A stretch of 64,000 bases of DNA from Primula veris (GCA_963682055.1 OY821742.1:17480135-17544134), one strand, 5' to 3'; counted from the stretch's first letter, positions 44,885-56,388 are shown. Numbers and translations: made by a program. The notes: generated by a model not told the origin, from the sequence alone.

Positions 44885-47614
44885 CTAAGATGCCCCCTCA
44901 TCATCATCTGCATCGGCGTCCGAAAGGGCTCGAGGGGTTAAGGGGACCACCTCGGGAACGGGAGCAGAGGGGACCGGAACAAAAATGTTTTCCATGTTCC
45001 ACACCGGATGATCCGGTCCCGCCCTCATAAAAGCTGCTGCCTCAGACCAGCCATCGACATAGAAGGAATTAAAGTCCTTCTGTGTCGATAGCTCCAAGGC
45101 GGCGCTCATCTCTGCCTCGGCGGCTTGAACCGCAGCCTTTACTTTTTCGGCCACCCCGGACTCAGCGTCTTCGACCGCAGCTTTCACCTTATCGGCCACG
45201 CTCGCTTCAACCTCCTTCAGAGCCGTTACTGCAGCTTGGGCACGCTCCTCGGCCTCAGCACCAGCCTTCGCGGCCTCAGCTCTCCGAGCTTCCAAGGATT
45301 CGACGAGACCCTCGGCCCTCTCCACCCTTTTCTGGGCCCCCTCCGCCTTCTTCAGAGCGTCTTCGGCCTGTTTAGCATTGGCCTCAGCCTTCGAAGCCCA
45401 CGACCTCACCAGTTGCCCTTGCTGGTAGACGTATTGGTTCATCATCAAGTAGGCCTACAAAAGAAGAGAAACACTTAGCAAGAATTTAAGAAATAAACGA
45501 AAGACAATGGCACAACGAAAACAACGTTTTACCTGCGGGATCATGGCCATGGCCGACATCATGGCGGAAGCAAGGTCGCGACCACGTTGGTCGGTCTCGA
45601 CAGTTTGCTGCTGAAGCGCGGCCAGAGCAAGCAGGCCAGCAGAGGGATGGCCCTCCATAATGCTCCGAACCCCGGTTGCCGCCTTGACCTCCTCCGGAGT
45701 CTGAATAGGCATCCTTGGGAACGGGGAGCCAGAGCCTGAGCTTGAGCCCGAAGCGCTAGGCATCGGACCCTTTGCCTGAACGGATGACACCGCTCGCTCT
45801 TCAGCAACGACCACATGCTCCCTGGCATCCTCCCTCGGCTCAGAATCCCCGGCACGGGCTTTCTTCGCATCCCGAGGGGCCTTCGACTCCTCCCTCTTCC
45901 TCTTGGCAGCTTCGGCTGCTTTGGCTTTACGAGCGGCTCGTTCAGCGGCTCGTTCACGCCTCAACTACCCCGCCAGGCCTCCCAACCTCTCCAAGGTCTT
46001 TACCTTAGCATCTGTGGGAGCCACTTCAACCACCTCGTCGTCCCTTGTCCTGACGACCCCCTCCTCCTCCTCAGCCTCGGGCTCCAAAGCCTCCACCTCT
46101 TCCACCTCCTTGTCCCTTGCCCCGACGATCCCTCCCTCACCAGCCTCGGGCTCAATAATCTCCGCCTCCTCGCCATCCAACCCCGCCTCCTCCTCGGCCT
46201 CTTCATCCGCCTCCTCCTCGTCGGAACGGACCACCTACACAGACCGCACAAGAAAGGAGTTAGAGAAATTAACTAAATCTAGCTAAGTATAAAAACGAAG
46301 ATTTGAGAAAAACAAGAAGCGACTTACCCTGGTCCTTGAGGTGCCCAAGGCTGGCCCGGAGGGTTCTGCCTCAGATGGCCTGTCTTCTAAGCGTAGGGGG
46401 CTCCCCACAGCGGGCTCCCTAGAGCTCAAGGGGAGAACCTCTGTCAGAGGCTTCCCATGCATATCAATATAGGTACGGGTACCGTCCGCCCCCACTCGGT
46501 AGTGAAGGACGGTACCATCAGACCGGGTCTCAAAGAAAACCCCGGCCGTCGAAGGAGCGAAAGATCTCGCCTCATCGGCCTTCGCCCTGGCACTCGGCTT
46601 CGGCCTCGATTTCACCACCTTCTTCAAGGTTCTTTCAGCAGACCCCTCGACTGCCTCAGCTTCCTTGAGAGTCCTAGGGGGTAGGGTGGACTCCAGCCCC
46701 TGCTCCTTCTCCCATCTGTCCCGGGAGTATCCCACAGGACAGAAGGTCTTATGGGGCCATTTGAATTCGTTCCCCTTGCAGCTGGTAGGGGAACCACATA
46801 GCAACAACCGCTCCGCGTCATGCGTGCCGACGTCATTTCCATCCGGGCCCCACCAGTTTAGGGCCCTTTCGAGCGACAGGACGTTGGCTTCGCCAAGGCC
46901 CCGCAGCTTCATGGCGACCGTGGCCTTGAAATCCTTGTTGCTAAGGACCCTCCCCGGCCTTGTGGGTAGAACCAGGTCATCTCGGCGGAGCCAGTCGCCC
47001 TCCACCACCATCACATCTTGGGTATAACCCCGATTCGAATCGGAGTTACCCGTGATCAATTGGTTGTAAGCCCGGTACCGCAGGTAGGGTTGCCTGCTTT
47101 TGGCCTGGGAGCTCGGCTCGCTCTGAAGGAACTCATAGCAAGCCAAGAGTTCCCTAAGCCCCAACGGCTCTGGCAGGGACGAGCCCAGGAGTTCGTTGAG
47201 GGCTTCCATTCCGGCACAGATCCGGTGTGCCTGCAGTGGCCACTGGCACGGAAGAGTCTGCGTCCAAGCGCAGAGCTCCGCCAGTAGCCCCGGAATGGGG
47301 AGGTGGGTACCCCCATAAAGAAGAGTAGAAAGGGAGAGTGTTACCATACTATTGGGATCCGCTACGATCCCATTTACCTCGTCAGAGGTCAGGCACTTGC
47401 GGAGGCGGAACCCTTCGCCGATCCCGCAGAGCTGGCGGAACTCTTCGAGATTGGGCCCATGGAGCCTCACCATGATGCTGTTGTCATTGAGGTCGACGCT
47501 CAGGGTCGGGTCTAGGACCATGGCCCGGAAAGGAAGTGAGTTGGCCATCACGGCTAGGCGTTGTGGTCTAGGGGCAACCATCGGGCCCTTGCCAGCTCCG
47601 TGTTTAATAACCAT
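44885..47614 (-). pseudogene. Spliced antisense gene of Tat copy A (one in-frame stop)
   Basis: Exons on the minus strand are 46328-47614, 45533-46234 and 44885-45454, about 852 codons, with GT/AG introns of 93 and 78 bp. Exon 1 gives a globular part (VIKHGAGKGPMV, LPFRAMVLDPTLSV, YNQLITGNSDSNRGYTQ, KTFCPVGYSRDRW). Exon 2 starts with a highly acidic stretch followed by a basic Lys/Arg-rich part. Exon 3 is an Ala/Glu-rich coiled coil. A TAG at 45965-45967 breaks exon 2. Copy B has the same three-exon layout and splice sites. Antisense genes between integrase and the 3' LTR are known in some Tat elements (for example Grande and RIRE2-like). Their function is unknown, and I do not assign one here. 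Confidence 0.8.
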
Positions 47615-47714
47615 TTTGGCTGGGTGTTAGGTAAGTATGAGAAGAAAGGAAATCTATTTGCTGTGAAAATCTAGAGAGAAGAAGGAGAAAGTGAAAATAG
47701 ATTTTCACTGAGGG

Positions 47715-47722
47715 TATTTATA
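47715..47722 (-). promoter_or_regulatory. TATA box of the copy A antisense gene
   Basis: The minus strand reads CTATAAATACCCTCAGT about 100 bp upstream of the antisense ATG (47614). It closely matches the LTR context CTATAAATACCCTCACT. Confidence 0.6.
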
Positions 47723-48118
47723 GACCCCCCACCAGAAGATGAAAAGACATTTACTAGAAGGTGAAAAGACAGCGACGGTTCATTACACGAACTCCCACTA
47801 ATAACCGCCGCCACTCAATCGACGCATTACACGTGTACAGCAAATAGAGGTCGATTGCCAAGTGTCACACGTCAGCCGTTTTAGCATTAATGGCATTGAT
47901 AGAGTCGAAGAGACGGGGGCGGCGCCCCGTAAATGCACACCATGCGTGCTCCACGTGTGAAGAATTCATAAATACCAGAGACACATGTCACACGACCGGC
48001 CCTGCATAGGCTTCTCCGCACCACCAAACCTGGGAACAATAATGACCGGAGCCCCCGTAGCGACTCGAAGGTCCTTGTCAACCTCGTCCTTAAACAGCGA
48101 CTCCGGACAGGGAGCTGT

Positions 48119-48809
48119 TGGCGAGGGAATGTCGACGTTCTCTCGTCCGGGCCGATATCACCGCAGCAATAGGCTATCCGGGCCTATCTACCATGGGTGG
48201 CCCATCACCCCGGTCCTGGAGAGACCGAGTCGTGCCTAGACCGGCCTAAAGAAGCTTGTTAAGTACACTTCCCCCATTAATGCAGCTGCCCCCATTGGGG
48301 GACCCCTTATGTGTTTCGTCGACGTGGCCCAATCACAGACCAGCCCTTGTGGGCCCCGACGAAGGACAGTACCCTTGTCAGAGTCATAAATGACCAGAAG
48401 CCGTCGGATCAGCACCAAACAGTACAGTGATCCAAGGGCTAATACACCTCTGATTACACTATAAATACCCCCACTAATACCACTTAGAAGGGGACACAAA
48501 TAGGGAGAGGAGAGATAAAGGTTAAACAACCCGGACCCCCAGAACACTGCCTGTACCATCCGATACTACGACCCGTAACCGGCCCGGTCCCTCACTCTTA
48601 ATTATATTCCTACTTTCAGTTAACACCGATACTGACTTGATCGTTGGAGAGGGAAAACCTGGTACCAACCCCGGGCCCCTGTTTGTTTCCTGCGCAGGCA
48701 CGAAGGCCACCTCGTCACCGTAGCCGACGTAAATCACCCCGGACACCTCGGAAGATCGGAGCCGACGCGAATATATAAGTCGAGCCTAGGAAGAAAATTA
48801 GGCTCGCCA
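48119..48809 (+). repeat. Tat copy A 3' LTR
   Basis: 691 bp, same ends as the 5' LTR, followed by the target duplication GTCAC. A purine-rich ACAGGGAGCTGT lies just before it and may include the polypurine tract. Confidence 0.95.
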
Positions 48810-48814
48810 GTCAC

Positions 48815-49733
48815 CTACTTAGTTTATACTTTGTGACGGTAATTTGCAAAACAACCACAACTCAAGTGGTTTATTGCAATTTATCCTTGTCTTATAGTAG
48901 TATATATAAGTGACAGATTACCCTAAATTAAAAAACATAACGCAAGCTTTTTCTTATTTGTACCGTTTGTCTTCTCTTCAACTTGAGAGGTATTTTCAAA
49001 TTCTCTTAATCACTAATATAATTTTATCTTTCTCCATATTATTAATTTCTCTCTATTCAGGTGCATGTTTTTTCTTTCTCAGTTATTTTTCTTGTCTGAA
49101 TATTTTATAATTCAATTTATTAGTCTTTTGTTATTGGATTGATAATTCTAAATTCAAGCTAGGGTTACAGTCCAAGTCTCATTAACCCTTTAAATTTTCT
49201 ATGGAAATATCTCATCTTTTCTTATTATTTTCTAATGAAATTAATCACTTCATGTTTTTCCCTTTTTTTTTTCTGGATATTTCCATTTCAGTTTATTATC
49301 CTCTTGTAATTGGATTGATATTATAAATTCAAGCTATAGGGTTACACTCCATGTCACAGTAACCCTTTAATTATTTTATGGAAAATATCTCATCTTTTCT
49401 TATTATTTTCTCCTGAATTTAATCACTGTAGTTTAACAAGCTAACTTTTTACCATTTTAAAAAGATTTAGGCTTTAACTTAAAGTCTACAAACAAACAAG
49501 CAGTCTTGTTGCGGGTTGGTCAGTAAATGGGTTAATATTGTAAAAGAATTATTTTACTGCAATGTAGGGGTATTTTCTAATTAATTTAAAAAAATTGCGC
49601 ATCTTTTGATAAAAAAAACTTATAGTTATTATTTAATGAACCGAAATATAAGAATGTTTCAAAATTTAGACGATTCTCCTAACTAATCTTTTTTTATCCA
49701 TTCTCAAATCTATAAAACAATTCTCCTAATGAA
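48815..49733. other. AT-rich intergenic DNA
   Basis: No gene is supported. Two loosely repeated blocks with AATTCAAGCTA and TTACA or TTACACTCCA words occur at about 49140 and 49325, followed by TCTCATCTTTTCTTATTATT in each. Confidence 0.5.
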
Positions 49734-49742
49734 TATATAATA

Positions 49743-51955
49743 GGGGTAATTCCCTATAATTATCTCATAGCAAATAATATTCCTTCTAGGTAGCTTGATA
49801 ATTTCACATTCCTCATAGGTAGCACTTTTTATACTATATGAGTTTTATTAGTAATTGAGTTTTTTAAAAAATGAAAAAAATCACAAAAAATCATAAAAAA
49901 TTATAAAAATCATAAAAAATCACAAAAAATCATAAAAAATCAAAAAAATTATAAAAAATTATAAAAAATCAAAAAAAATTATAAAAAATCACCAAAAATC
50001 ACAAAAAAATTATAAAAAAAATACAAAAATCACAAAAAATTATAAAAATTACAAAAAAACTAAAAAATTTAAAAAAATCATAAAAAATAAAAAAAATCAC
50101 AAAAAATTACAAAAAATCACAAAAAATTACAAAAAATCATAAAAAATCACAAAAAATTACAAAAAATCACAAAAAATCACAAAAAATCACAAAAAATCAA
50201 AAAATCACAAAAAATCACAAAAAATCACAAAATTCACAAAAAATACAAAACATTATAAAAAAAATAACAAAAATCACAAAAAAAATATAAAAATTATAAA
50301 AAATCACAAAAAAAAAGAAATATAAAAAATTAAAAAATCATAAAATTTTTAAAAAATTACAAAAAATATATAATTTTTTTTTGTCAATATAACACTTTTT
50401 ATACCGAAAAGTGATTTTTTTTATACAAAAAAATGGTTTTTCCATGATAAATGTGCCTTTTTTTAATCTAAATGAGCTGAAAGTGCATCTATTTCAGTCA
50501 AAAATATATATAATTCAGTCAAAAGCGTATATAGTTCAATAAAAGTGCATATAGTTCAGTCAAAAGTGTATATAGTTAGTCAAAAATACATAAAATTGAG
50601 TCCAAATTGCATTCAATTCAGCTGAAAGTACATATAGTTCCGTTGAAAGTGCATACAATTCAGTCGAAAGTAAATATAGTTCAATAAAAGTGAGTATGCA
50701 TATAGTTAAGCTAAAAGTGTATCTGGTTCAGCTGAAAGTACATCTGGTTCAGTTTAAAGTGCATTTAATTTAGTGGAAAGTACATATAGTTAAGTCAAAA
50801 GTGCATATAATGTAGTCGAAAATGAATATAGTACCGTCGAAAGTGCATATAGTTCTGTTAAAAATGCATCTGATTCAACTAAAAGTGCATCTGGTACAAC
50901 TGAAAGTGCATATGGTTCAGCTAAAAGTGTATCTGGTTCAGCTAAAAGTGCATATGGTTCAGACAAAAATGCATCTAGTTCAATAAAAGTGCATATCGTT
51001 CTGTAAAACCTACATCTGTTTCACCTAAAAGTGCATATGGTTCACCTAAAAGTGCATATGGTTCACCTGAAAGTGCATATGGTTCAGCTAAAAGTGTTTC
51101 TGGTTCAGCTGAAAGTGCATATGGTTCAGACAAAAGTGCATCTAGTTCAATAAAAGTGCATATCGTTCTGTAAAATCTGCATCTGGTTCAACTAAAAGTG
51201 CATCTGCTTCAGCTGAAAGTGCATGTAGTTCAGCTAAAAGTGCATCTATTACAGTCGAAAGTGCATAAAGTTCAATAAAAGTGATTTTTTTCATTTTTTT
51301 TTTTTATAATTTTGTGATTTTTTTCTTTTTTTTTCATTTTTTTTTATAATTTCTTGTGATTTTTTTCATTTTTTATAAATTTCTTATTTTTTTTATATTT
51401 TTATAATTTTTTGTGATTTTTGTGATTTTTTATAATTTTTTTATAATTTTTTTAAAATTTTGTGATTTTTTGTGATTTTTTTATTTTTTTTTTCATTTTT
51501 TGTTTTTTTTTGTGTTTTTTTTTCATTTTTTATATATTTTTTTTTTATTTTTTTGTAATTTTTTTAAAATTTTGTGATTTTGTGATTTTTTTTTCATTTT
51601 TTGTGATTTTTTGTGATTTTTTTCATTTTTTATTTTTTGTGATTTTTGTGATTTTTTTTTATTTTTTTAAAATTTTGTGATTTTTTCATTTTTTATAATT
51701 TTTTTGTGATTTTTTTATTTTCTTTGTGATTTTTTTCATTTTTTGTGATTTTTGTGATTTTTTTTCATTTATTTTGAGATTTTTTGCATTTTATATAATT
51801 TTATGTGTTTTTTTTCCATTTTTTATGAAATATGTGTATGGCGTTTTGGTAAATAAAGTAAATAATTAAAAAGTTGTACCTATAGGGATTGTGAAATTAT
51901 GGAGGTACCTAGGAGGAATATAATTTCAAAAATGGTACCTATTGGGCATTAATTC
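49743..51955. mobile_element. Mutator-like foldback element (non-autonomous)
   Basis: A 2213-bp element with the 9-bp target duplication TATATAATA on both sides (49734-49742 and 51956-51964), the length typical of Mutator-type insertion. The ends form a long imperfect inverted repeat: left TAATTCCCTATAATTATC, right (reverse complement) TAATGCCCAATAGGTACC, continuing through shared ATATTCCT, CTAGGTA and ATAATTTCACA words for about 85 bp. Inside are (AAAAAATCAC)-type repeats at 49865-50375, a 21-bp minisatellite at 50470-51275, and the complementary (GTGATTTTTT)-type repeats at 51285-51825, so the whole can fold back. No transposase is encoded. Confidence 0.82.
50470..51275 (+). repeat. 21-bp minisatellite (AGTGCATATGGTTCAGCTAAA type)
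   Basis: Roughly 38 imperfect units of 20-21 bp with AGTGCAT, (A/T)(A/G)GTTCAG and (T/C)AAA landmarks. The period is a multiple of three (a unit would read SAYGSAK), but 20-bp units and stops break any long frame. Confidence 0.85.
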
Positions 51956-51964
51956 TATATAATA

Positions 51965-53676
51965 TAATTTTTAGCTTTGATTGACAGCTGAAAAATAATT
52001 ATTTTTACATATAAATATAAAAAATAAGATCAAATTAAATTGTAGTTTGGATTGCAGAAATATTATATTTACCACTTACAAAAGATTTGATTTATTAGGA
52101 TGATTTACTTCTTTGTAATTGTTGACAGATGGTGAGACATTATTGTGAAGAAAGTACACAGATGGTAAAGATACTTTCAGAATAATATTTTTATATTTAT
52201 AAGATAAGCATGGATTTCCTTGTATAGAAGGAGAAGAGTACGACATTTGTAAAAATAAAGAAATCATAAAGAAACTGATGCAGCACAAAATTTGGGCTGA
52301 TATCCCTTATATACAAATGCAGCACAAAATTTGGGTTGCTATCCCTATATACAACGGAGAAGTATCTTCTAATGATACTGATGCACTTGCTCCAATCAGC
52401 CCTAAATATAAGAAAACCTGTATTCATAGGGACACCGTTTTGGATATGCGGAATATTTTCTCTTTCCTAACTCGTACATGGGTCATGTTATTTAGAAAGA
52501 AAGAAAAAACCTCAAGCATTTATGTTATCGGATGTATTTTCTTAGTATGCCTTACTTATTTCAGGTAGAGTTGTACATTGTTCATTTGAGTAGTATAATA
52601 CGATCTTTTCCGTTATGTCTATATTTTTAAGGTCATATTTCCCGTATCTACTCTTGCCTCATACCGCCTGCACTGTCAAACCACCAAGTATAATACTATA
52701 TATGTCTGGTTGTGAAATTGCTAAAGAACTTGTTTGTTTTGACTACTACTATTTTAATTTCAGTTTGATCACCATTGTCTAGTCTTCATGAGAAATATAG
52801 CTGCTCTCTATAGTTGAGGGCGGATTGTAAGTAGTAAATTGTAGTGTCGTGACGCTGTTTTTACATGTAGCAGTACATTCTTTTCAAAAGACTTACTTAT
52901 AATACCGATCTTAAAACTCCGAAATAGCAAATTCTATCTAGTCTTTTGAAGATAGCTGCCTGTTTTAACTTCCGAAGCTAACAAATTATATTTGGGGAAA
53001 ATATTACCTTTTACATCATCCTGTCGGCTTTAACATTTATTACACCATATCGTTAAACTTCACAGTTTCAACACAACTGTAGAAAAAATCAAACAGTTAG
53101 TACACCAACTCTAGATTTTCAACTCAATAACACTAAATACTAATCTACAGAAAACTAAAATTTATTACCCTTGTGAGACTTGGAACTTTCAGTTACCTGT
53201 GAATTCTGATAGATTTGTATAATAACTCTTCAATTTCTGCAGATTGATGTATACGTTATGAGATCTTGATAGGTTTTTGTAGTAATGATTCTTTCTTTCT
53301 TTCTTGGGGTTTGAAATGTGAAATTTCATTGTATGGCAAAGTTAATTGTTAAAAGCTTATAAATTGAAGTACAAAAATGATATTACCCTTACTTTTGCAA
53401 TTTGGTCCCTTAGTAGAAGAACCTCACGGTCTTTTTTGACTTTTTGAGCACAAAGTGCAATTATTATATGAGCTTTTATGACGATCCAAATAAAGAAATA
53501 AAATATGTTCGAGCCTAAGTTGTAAGCTATAAGGAACTCTGATTGCCTGCTGTTATTCCATTTCTTAATTTCCATGTCTGGAATTTATAATTATTGATAA
53601 CTAATTGATGCTAATTGTCTACTATAACCTCATTGAACTCCTGGTAGAATTTTATACCGAGCTCAAGCGCTGAAAG
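51965..53676. other. Intergenic or intronic region with one short open frame
   Basis: An open frame at 52278-52568 contains a tandem duplication in which a block starting ATGCAGCACAAAATTTGGG is repeated after 42 bp. It is followed by IPIYNGEVSS and SPKYKKTC. It could be an upstream exon of the IDM-like gene fragment at 53677, but I cannot place splice sites with confidence. The rest shows no gene. Confidence 0.35.
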
Positions 53677-53842
53677 ATGACGAAGCTGACTGGTGATGTG
53701 CACAAGCCAAGTCCTGTAGTTCTTTTGACTGGAACTGCCAAAGATGCAAAGTTAGGGCCTCCTATGGGAGTTGTCGACATTGGCATAAATGACATGGCAT
53801 ATCTATGTCGCATCACGCTGCCCGGTGTTCTGAAAGACGCTA
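53677..53842 (+). pseudogene. Exon of an IDM2/IDM3-like (alpha-crystallin domain) gene, fragment
   Basis: The open frame reads VVLLTGTAKDAKLGPPMG, then VVDIGINDMAYLCRITLPGV, then LKDA, and ends at a GTAAGT donor (53843). This matches the start of the alpha-crystallin-like domain of plant IDM2/IDM3-type proteins, which act in active DNA demethylation (usual pattern GTA-GPP-GVVDIG-AY-FRV-LPGV). An in-frame stop lies at 53671, so the exon probably begins at the AG just before 53677. The following exon of this domain was not found before the Tat element at 55320. Either the gene is broken by that insertion or it continues beyond the window. I call it a fragment with moderate confidence. Confidence 0.5.
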
Positions 53843-54184
53843 GTAAGTTATTTATTTTGTAAGGGTTAATTAGAAATACCAACTTATTACACTATTTCGA
53901 TTTTTGTGTCCTGAGCAAAACTTGTAATTAGTTCAGCAAGGCGACATTCTTATTCTATTTATACAGTGCATAGGAAATAAACATAGCTTAGAAAAATCAG
54001 AAGTATGGGATAGAAAATGTATAAAATCGAAAAAAATGTGATAGAACAGTGTACTAAGTATTTTGATTTATATTGGTGAATAGATAATAACAAAAGATAA
54101 AATGTATAGTTATATTGGTGATTAATCATAAATTATTTTGTATAATTGAATAAAGAAAATTCGAAAATAAAATGTTGCTTCTGG

Positions 54185-54245
54185 TGAGTCTTGAACTTTG
54201 GTCTCATAAGACAGAATGCACTGTCACAACCATCAGCACAAAACA
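54185..54245 (-). repeat. Possible SINE head (tRNA-like)
   Basis: On the minus strand TGATGGTTGTGACAGTGC is followed by CAAAGTTCAAGACTC, resembling pol III A and B boxes. It is too diverged to be a tRNA gene. Confidence 0.3.
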
Positions 54246-54289
54246 TTCTTTTATGAAAATTACACAACATATATTAATTACTTGTATCC

Positions 54290-54449
54290 GTTTTTTTTGC
54301 CAAAATTTCGTGCTTTTTGCACTTTTAGTCCAAATAGCGCGAATTTAGCGCTTTTCCACATAAATAGCGTTTTAGCGTAGACAATTTTTTTTTTGAAAAG
54401 CGCTATATCGCGAAATGTTTCGCAATATAGCGCGCTTTTTAAAACAATG
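54290..54449 (-). mobile_element. Partial MITE related to the VWA intron-14 element
   Basis: The reverse complement starts CATTGTTTTAAAAAGCGCGC and runs closely parallel to the first 150 bp of the element at 10550. Shared words include GGAAAAGCGCTAAATTCG and GGACTAAAAG, then GCACGAAATT. The other end is missing, so this is a truncated copy. Confidence 0.75.
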
Positions 54450-55319
54450 TTTGATATACTAAATGTGCTACTATAAATCATTGAGGCTCGCAACATTGTT
54501 GTACTAGTCCTAAATTTTGCAGTATTGTGTACAAGATTGAAACTGATGATAAGCTATTGTATAAAGCTGCAATGAACCCTTTTTTTCTGAAACTTGTGTT
54601 CAATATTAATCTACTAGAAAGAAGTTGCTAGTCAAAGAATTCTATGAATATGGTATGATTTTTTTTTTGGTAATCTTACCATCCCGTAAATATATAAATG
54701 GGAACATGTTGTCTATTCGTGAATTTTTTTGGGTACAAAATTTGATCATGATGGCTAACAAATCTGGCTTGAAGTTATGGCAACTAATTCTGGTCGCTCA
54801 GTACGTTGGTGGGATGTGGAACTACACCTCTGTCACTGTATGAACTATCTGATATAAAACGGTCGTCATATTTTCCTTGGTTATAAGCAATTATTCTGTC
54901 ATTAGCTTTACAAAAGAGTAATTTTATTAGAAATAAGTTTATAATAGCTTTATCAGGAATATATTCTGAATCTACAAATGTCCAAGAACTATAAATTGAC
55001 TTGATACTAAGGGTGGATCCTCAGGAAAACTACTACTAAATCCAATTCAAAATTTAATGACAATTTTGCTTTAAAACTACTAAATGCCTTCCACGGTTTT
55101 CTCTCTCTTTTTTCTTTTTTTCTGTGAGTAAATTATAACAGAAAACCATTAATAGAGCCTATATGGAAGAAGAGGGATGTATATTGATAAGTACACCATG
55201 AATAGCAAAATACTTTATTGCTTTCTCAGGCAACACCGTCATTTTTTTTGGTTGTCATACTACTTGGAATTTTCAAACACATTAGAAGATAACCATCTCC
55301 AAGTTAATTAATAAGTAAG

Positions 55320-56016
55320 TGGCGAGCCTGTTTTTCTTCCCAAGCTCGGCTTAATCAATTCGCGTCGGCTCCGATCTTCCGCGGTATCCGGAGTAGTTTA
55401 CGTCGGCTATTGTGATGAGGTGGCCTTCGTGCCTGCGCAAGAAACAAACAGGGGCCCGGGGTTGGTACCAGGTTTTCCCTCTCCAACGATCAAGTCAGTA
55501 TCGGTGTTAACTGAAAGTAGGAATATAATTAAGGATGAGGGTCCGGGCCGGTTACAGGTCGTTGTATCGAGCGGTACAGATAGTGTTCAGGGGGTCTAGG
55601 TTGTTTAAGCTTTATCTCTCCTCTCTGTCTTTTTGTGTCTCCTCCCACTAAGTGGTATTAGTGGGGGTATTTATAGTGTGATCAGAGGCGTATTAGCCCT
55701 TGGATCACTGTACTGTAAGATGTTGATCCAACGGTGTCAGAGTCATTTATGACTCTGACAAGGGTACTGTCCTTTCCCGGGGCCCACAGGAGGTGTCCTG
55801 TGATTGGGCCACGTCGGTGAAACGTCAGGAGGGTCCCCCAAGGGAGCAACAGCATTAATTGGGGAAGCGTACTCGACACGCTTCTTTGGGCCGGCCTCAG
55901 CACGGCTAGGCCCTCCCAATCCGGGGCGTCGCATCATTCAGGGTTGATGAGGCCCGGACGGCCCGCTTTGGGGGCGTTATTGCCCCGGACGAGGGGATGC
56001 TGACATTCCCTCGCCA
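55320..56016 (-). repeat. Tat copy B 3' LTR
   Basis: 697 bp. It is clearly related to the copy A LTR but noticeably more diverged than the proteins, especially in the upstream half. The half near the primer site shares long identical runs such as TTAACACCGATACTGACTTG. A TATA box lies at 55668-55675 (minus strand). ACAGCTCCCTGTCC follows it in the interior, as in copy A. Confidence 0.92.
55668..55675 (-). promoter_or_regulatory. TATA box of Tat copy B LTR
   Basis: The minus strand reads CACTATAAATACCC, the same core as in the copy A LTR. Confidence 0.6.
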
Positions 56017-56388
56017 ACAGCTCCCTGTCCGGAGTCGTTGCTAAGGACGAGGTCGGCGAGGATCTCTGGTCGTTATGGGGGCTCCGGTCATTTTGTTATC
56101 GTGCTCGTCGGTGCGAATATGCTCATGCATGGCTGTTTTATGACACGTGTGCAACCATTCATGGTTTTCTTACACGTGGACACGAGGCGCCGTCTTTGTC
56201 CCTTTGATTTCTACAACGTCATTAATGCTAAAACGGCTGGTGAGTGACATTTGGCAGATGGACTCTGCAGGCTGTACACGTGGTGGACATTGATTGAGTA
56301 GCGGCGGTTATTTGTGGGAGTTCGTGCAATGAGCCGTTGCGTCTTTTCACCTTCTGGTAAACGTCTTTTCATCTTCTGGTGGGGGTTC

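Larger units (their letters stand above)
37556..48809 (+). mobile_element. Ty3/gypsy Tat-lineage retrotransposon, copy A (complete)
   Basis: An 11,254-bp element with two 691-bp LTRs starting TGGCGAG and ending CTCGCCA, flanked by the 5-bp target duplication GTCAC (37551-37555 and 48810-48814). Six base differences between LTRs were counted by eye (about 0.9%), so insertion is recent. Order: LTR, primer site, gag-protease-RT-RNaseH-second RNaseH-integrase (38308-43923), 76-bp tandem array (44010-44638), spliced antisense gene (44885-47614, minus), LTR. A second cellular-type RNaseH before integrase is diagnostic of the Tat lineage. Two stops in pol and one in the antisense gene suggest this copy is not autonomous now. 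Confidence 0.95.
53843..55319. other. Region between the IDM-like exon and Tat copy B
   Basis: No further exon of the IDM-like gene was recognised. It holds a tRNA-like SINE fragment (about 54185-54245, minus) and a partial MITE (54290-54449). Confidence 0.45.

Noticed and set aside
51462..51680. 72-codon frame rich in Phe and Ile
   Set aside because: It is a reading of the poly-T GTGATTTTTT repeats in the foldback element, not a protein gene.
54185..54245. Functional tRNA gene
   Set aside because: B-box-like sequence is present but no cloverleaf with paired acceptor stem could be formed by eye, so it is listed only as a SINE-like fragment.
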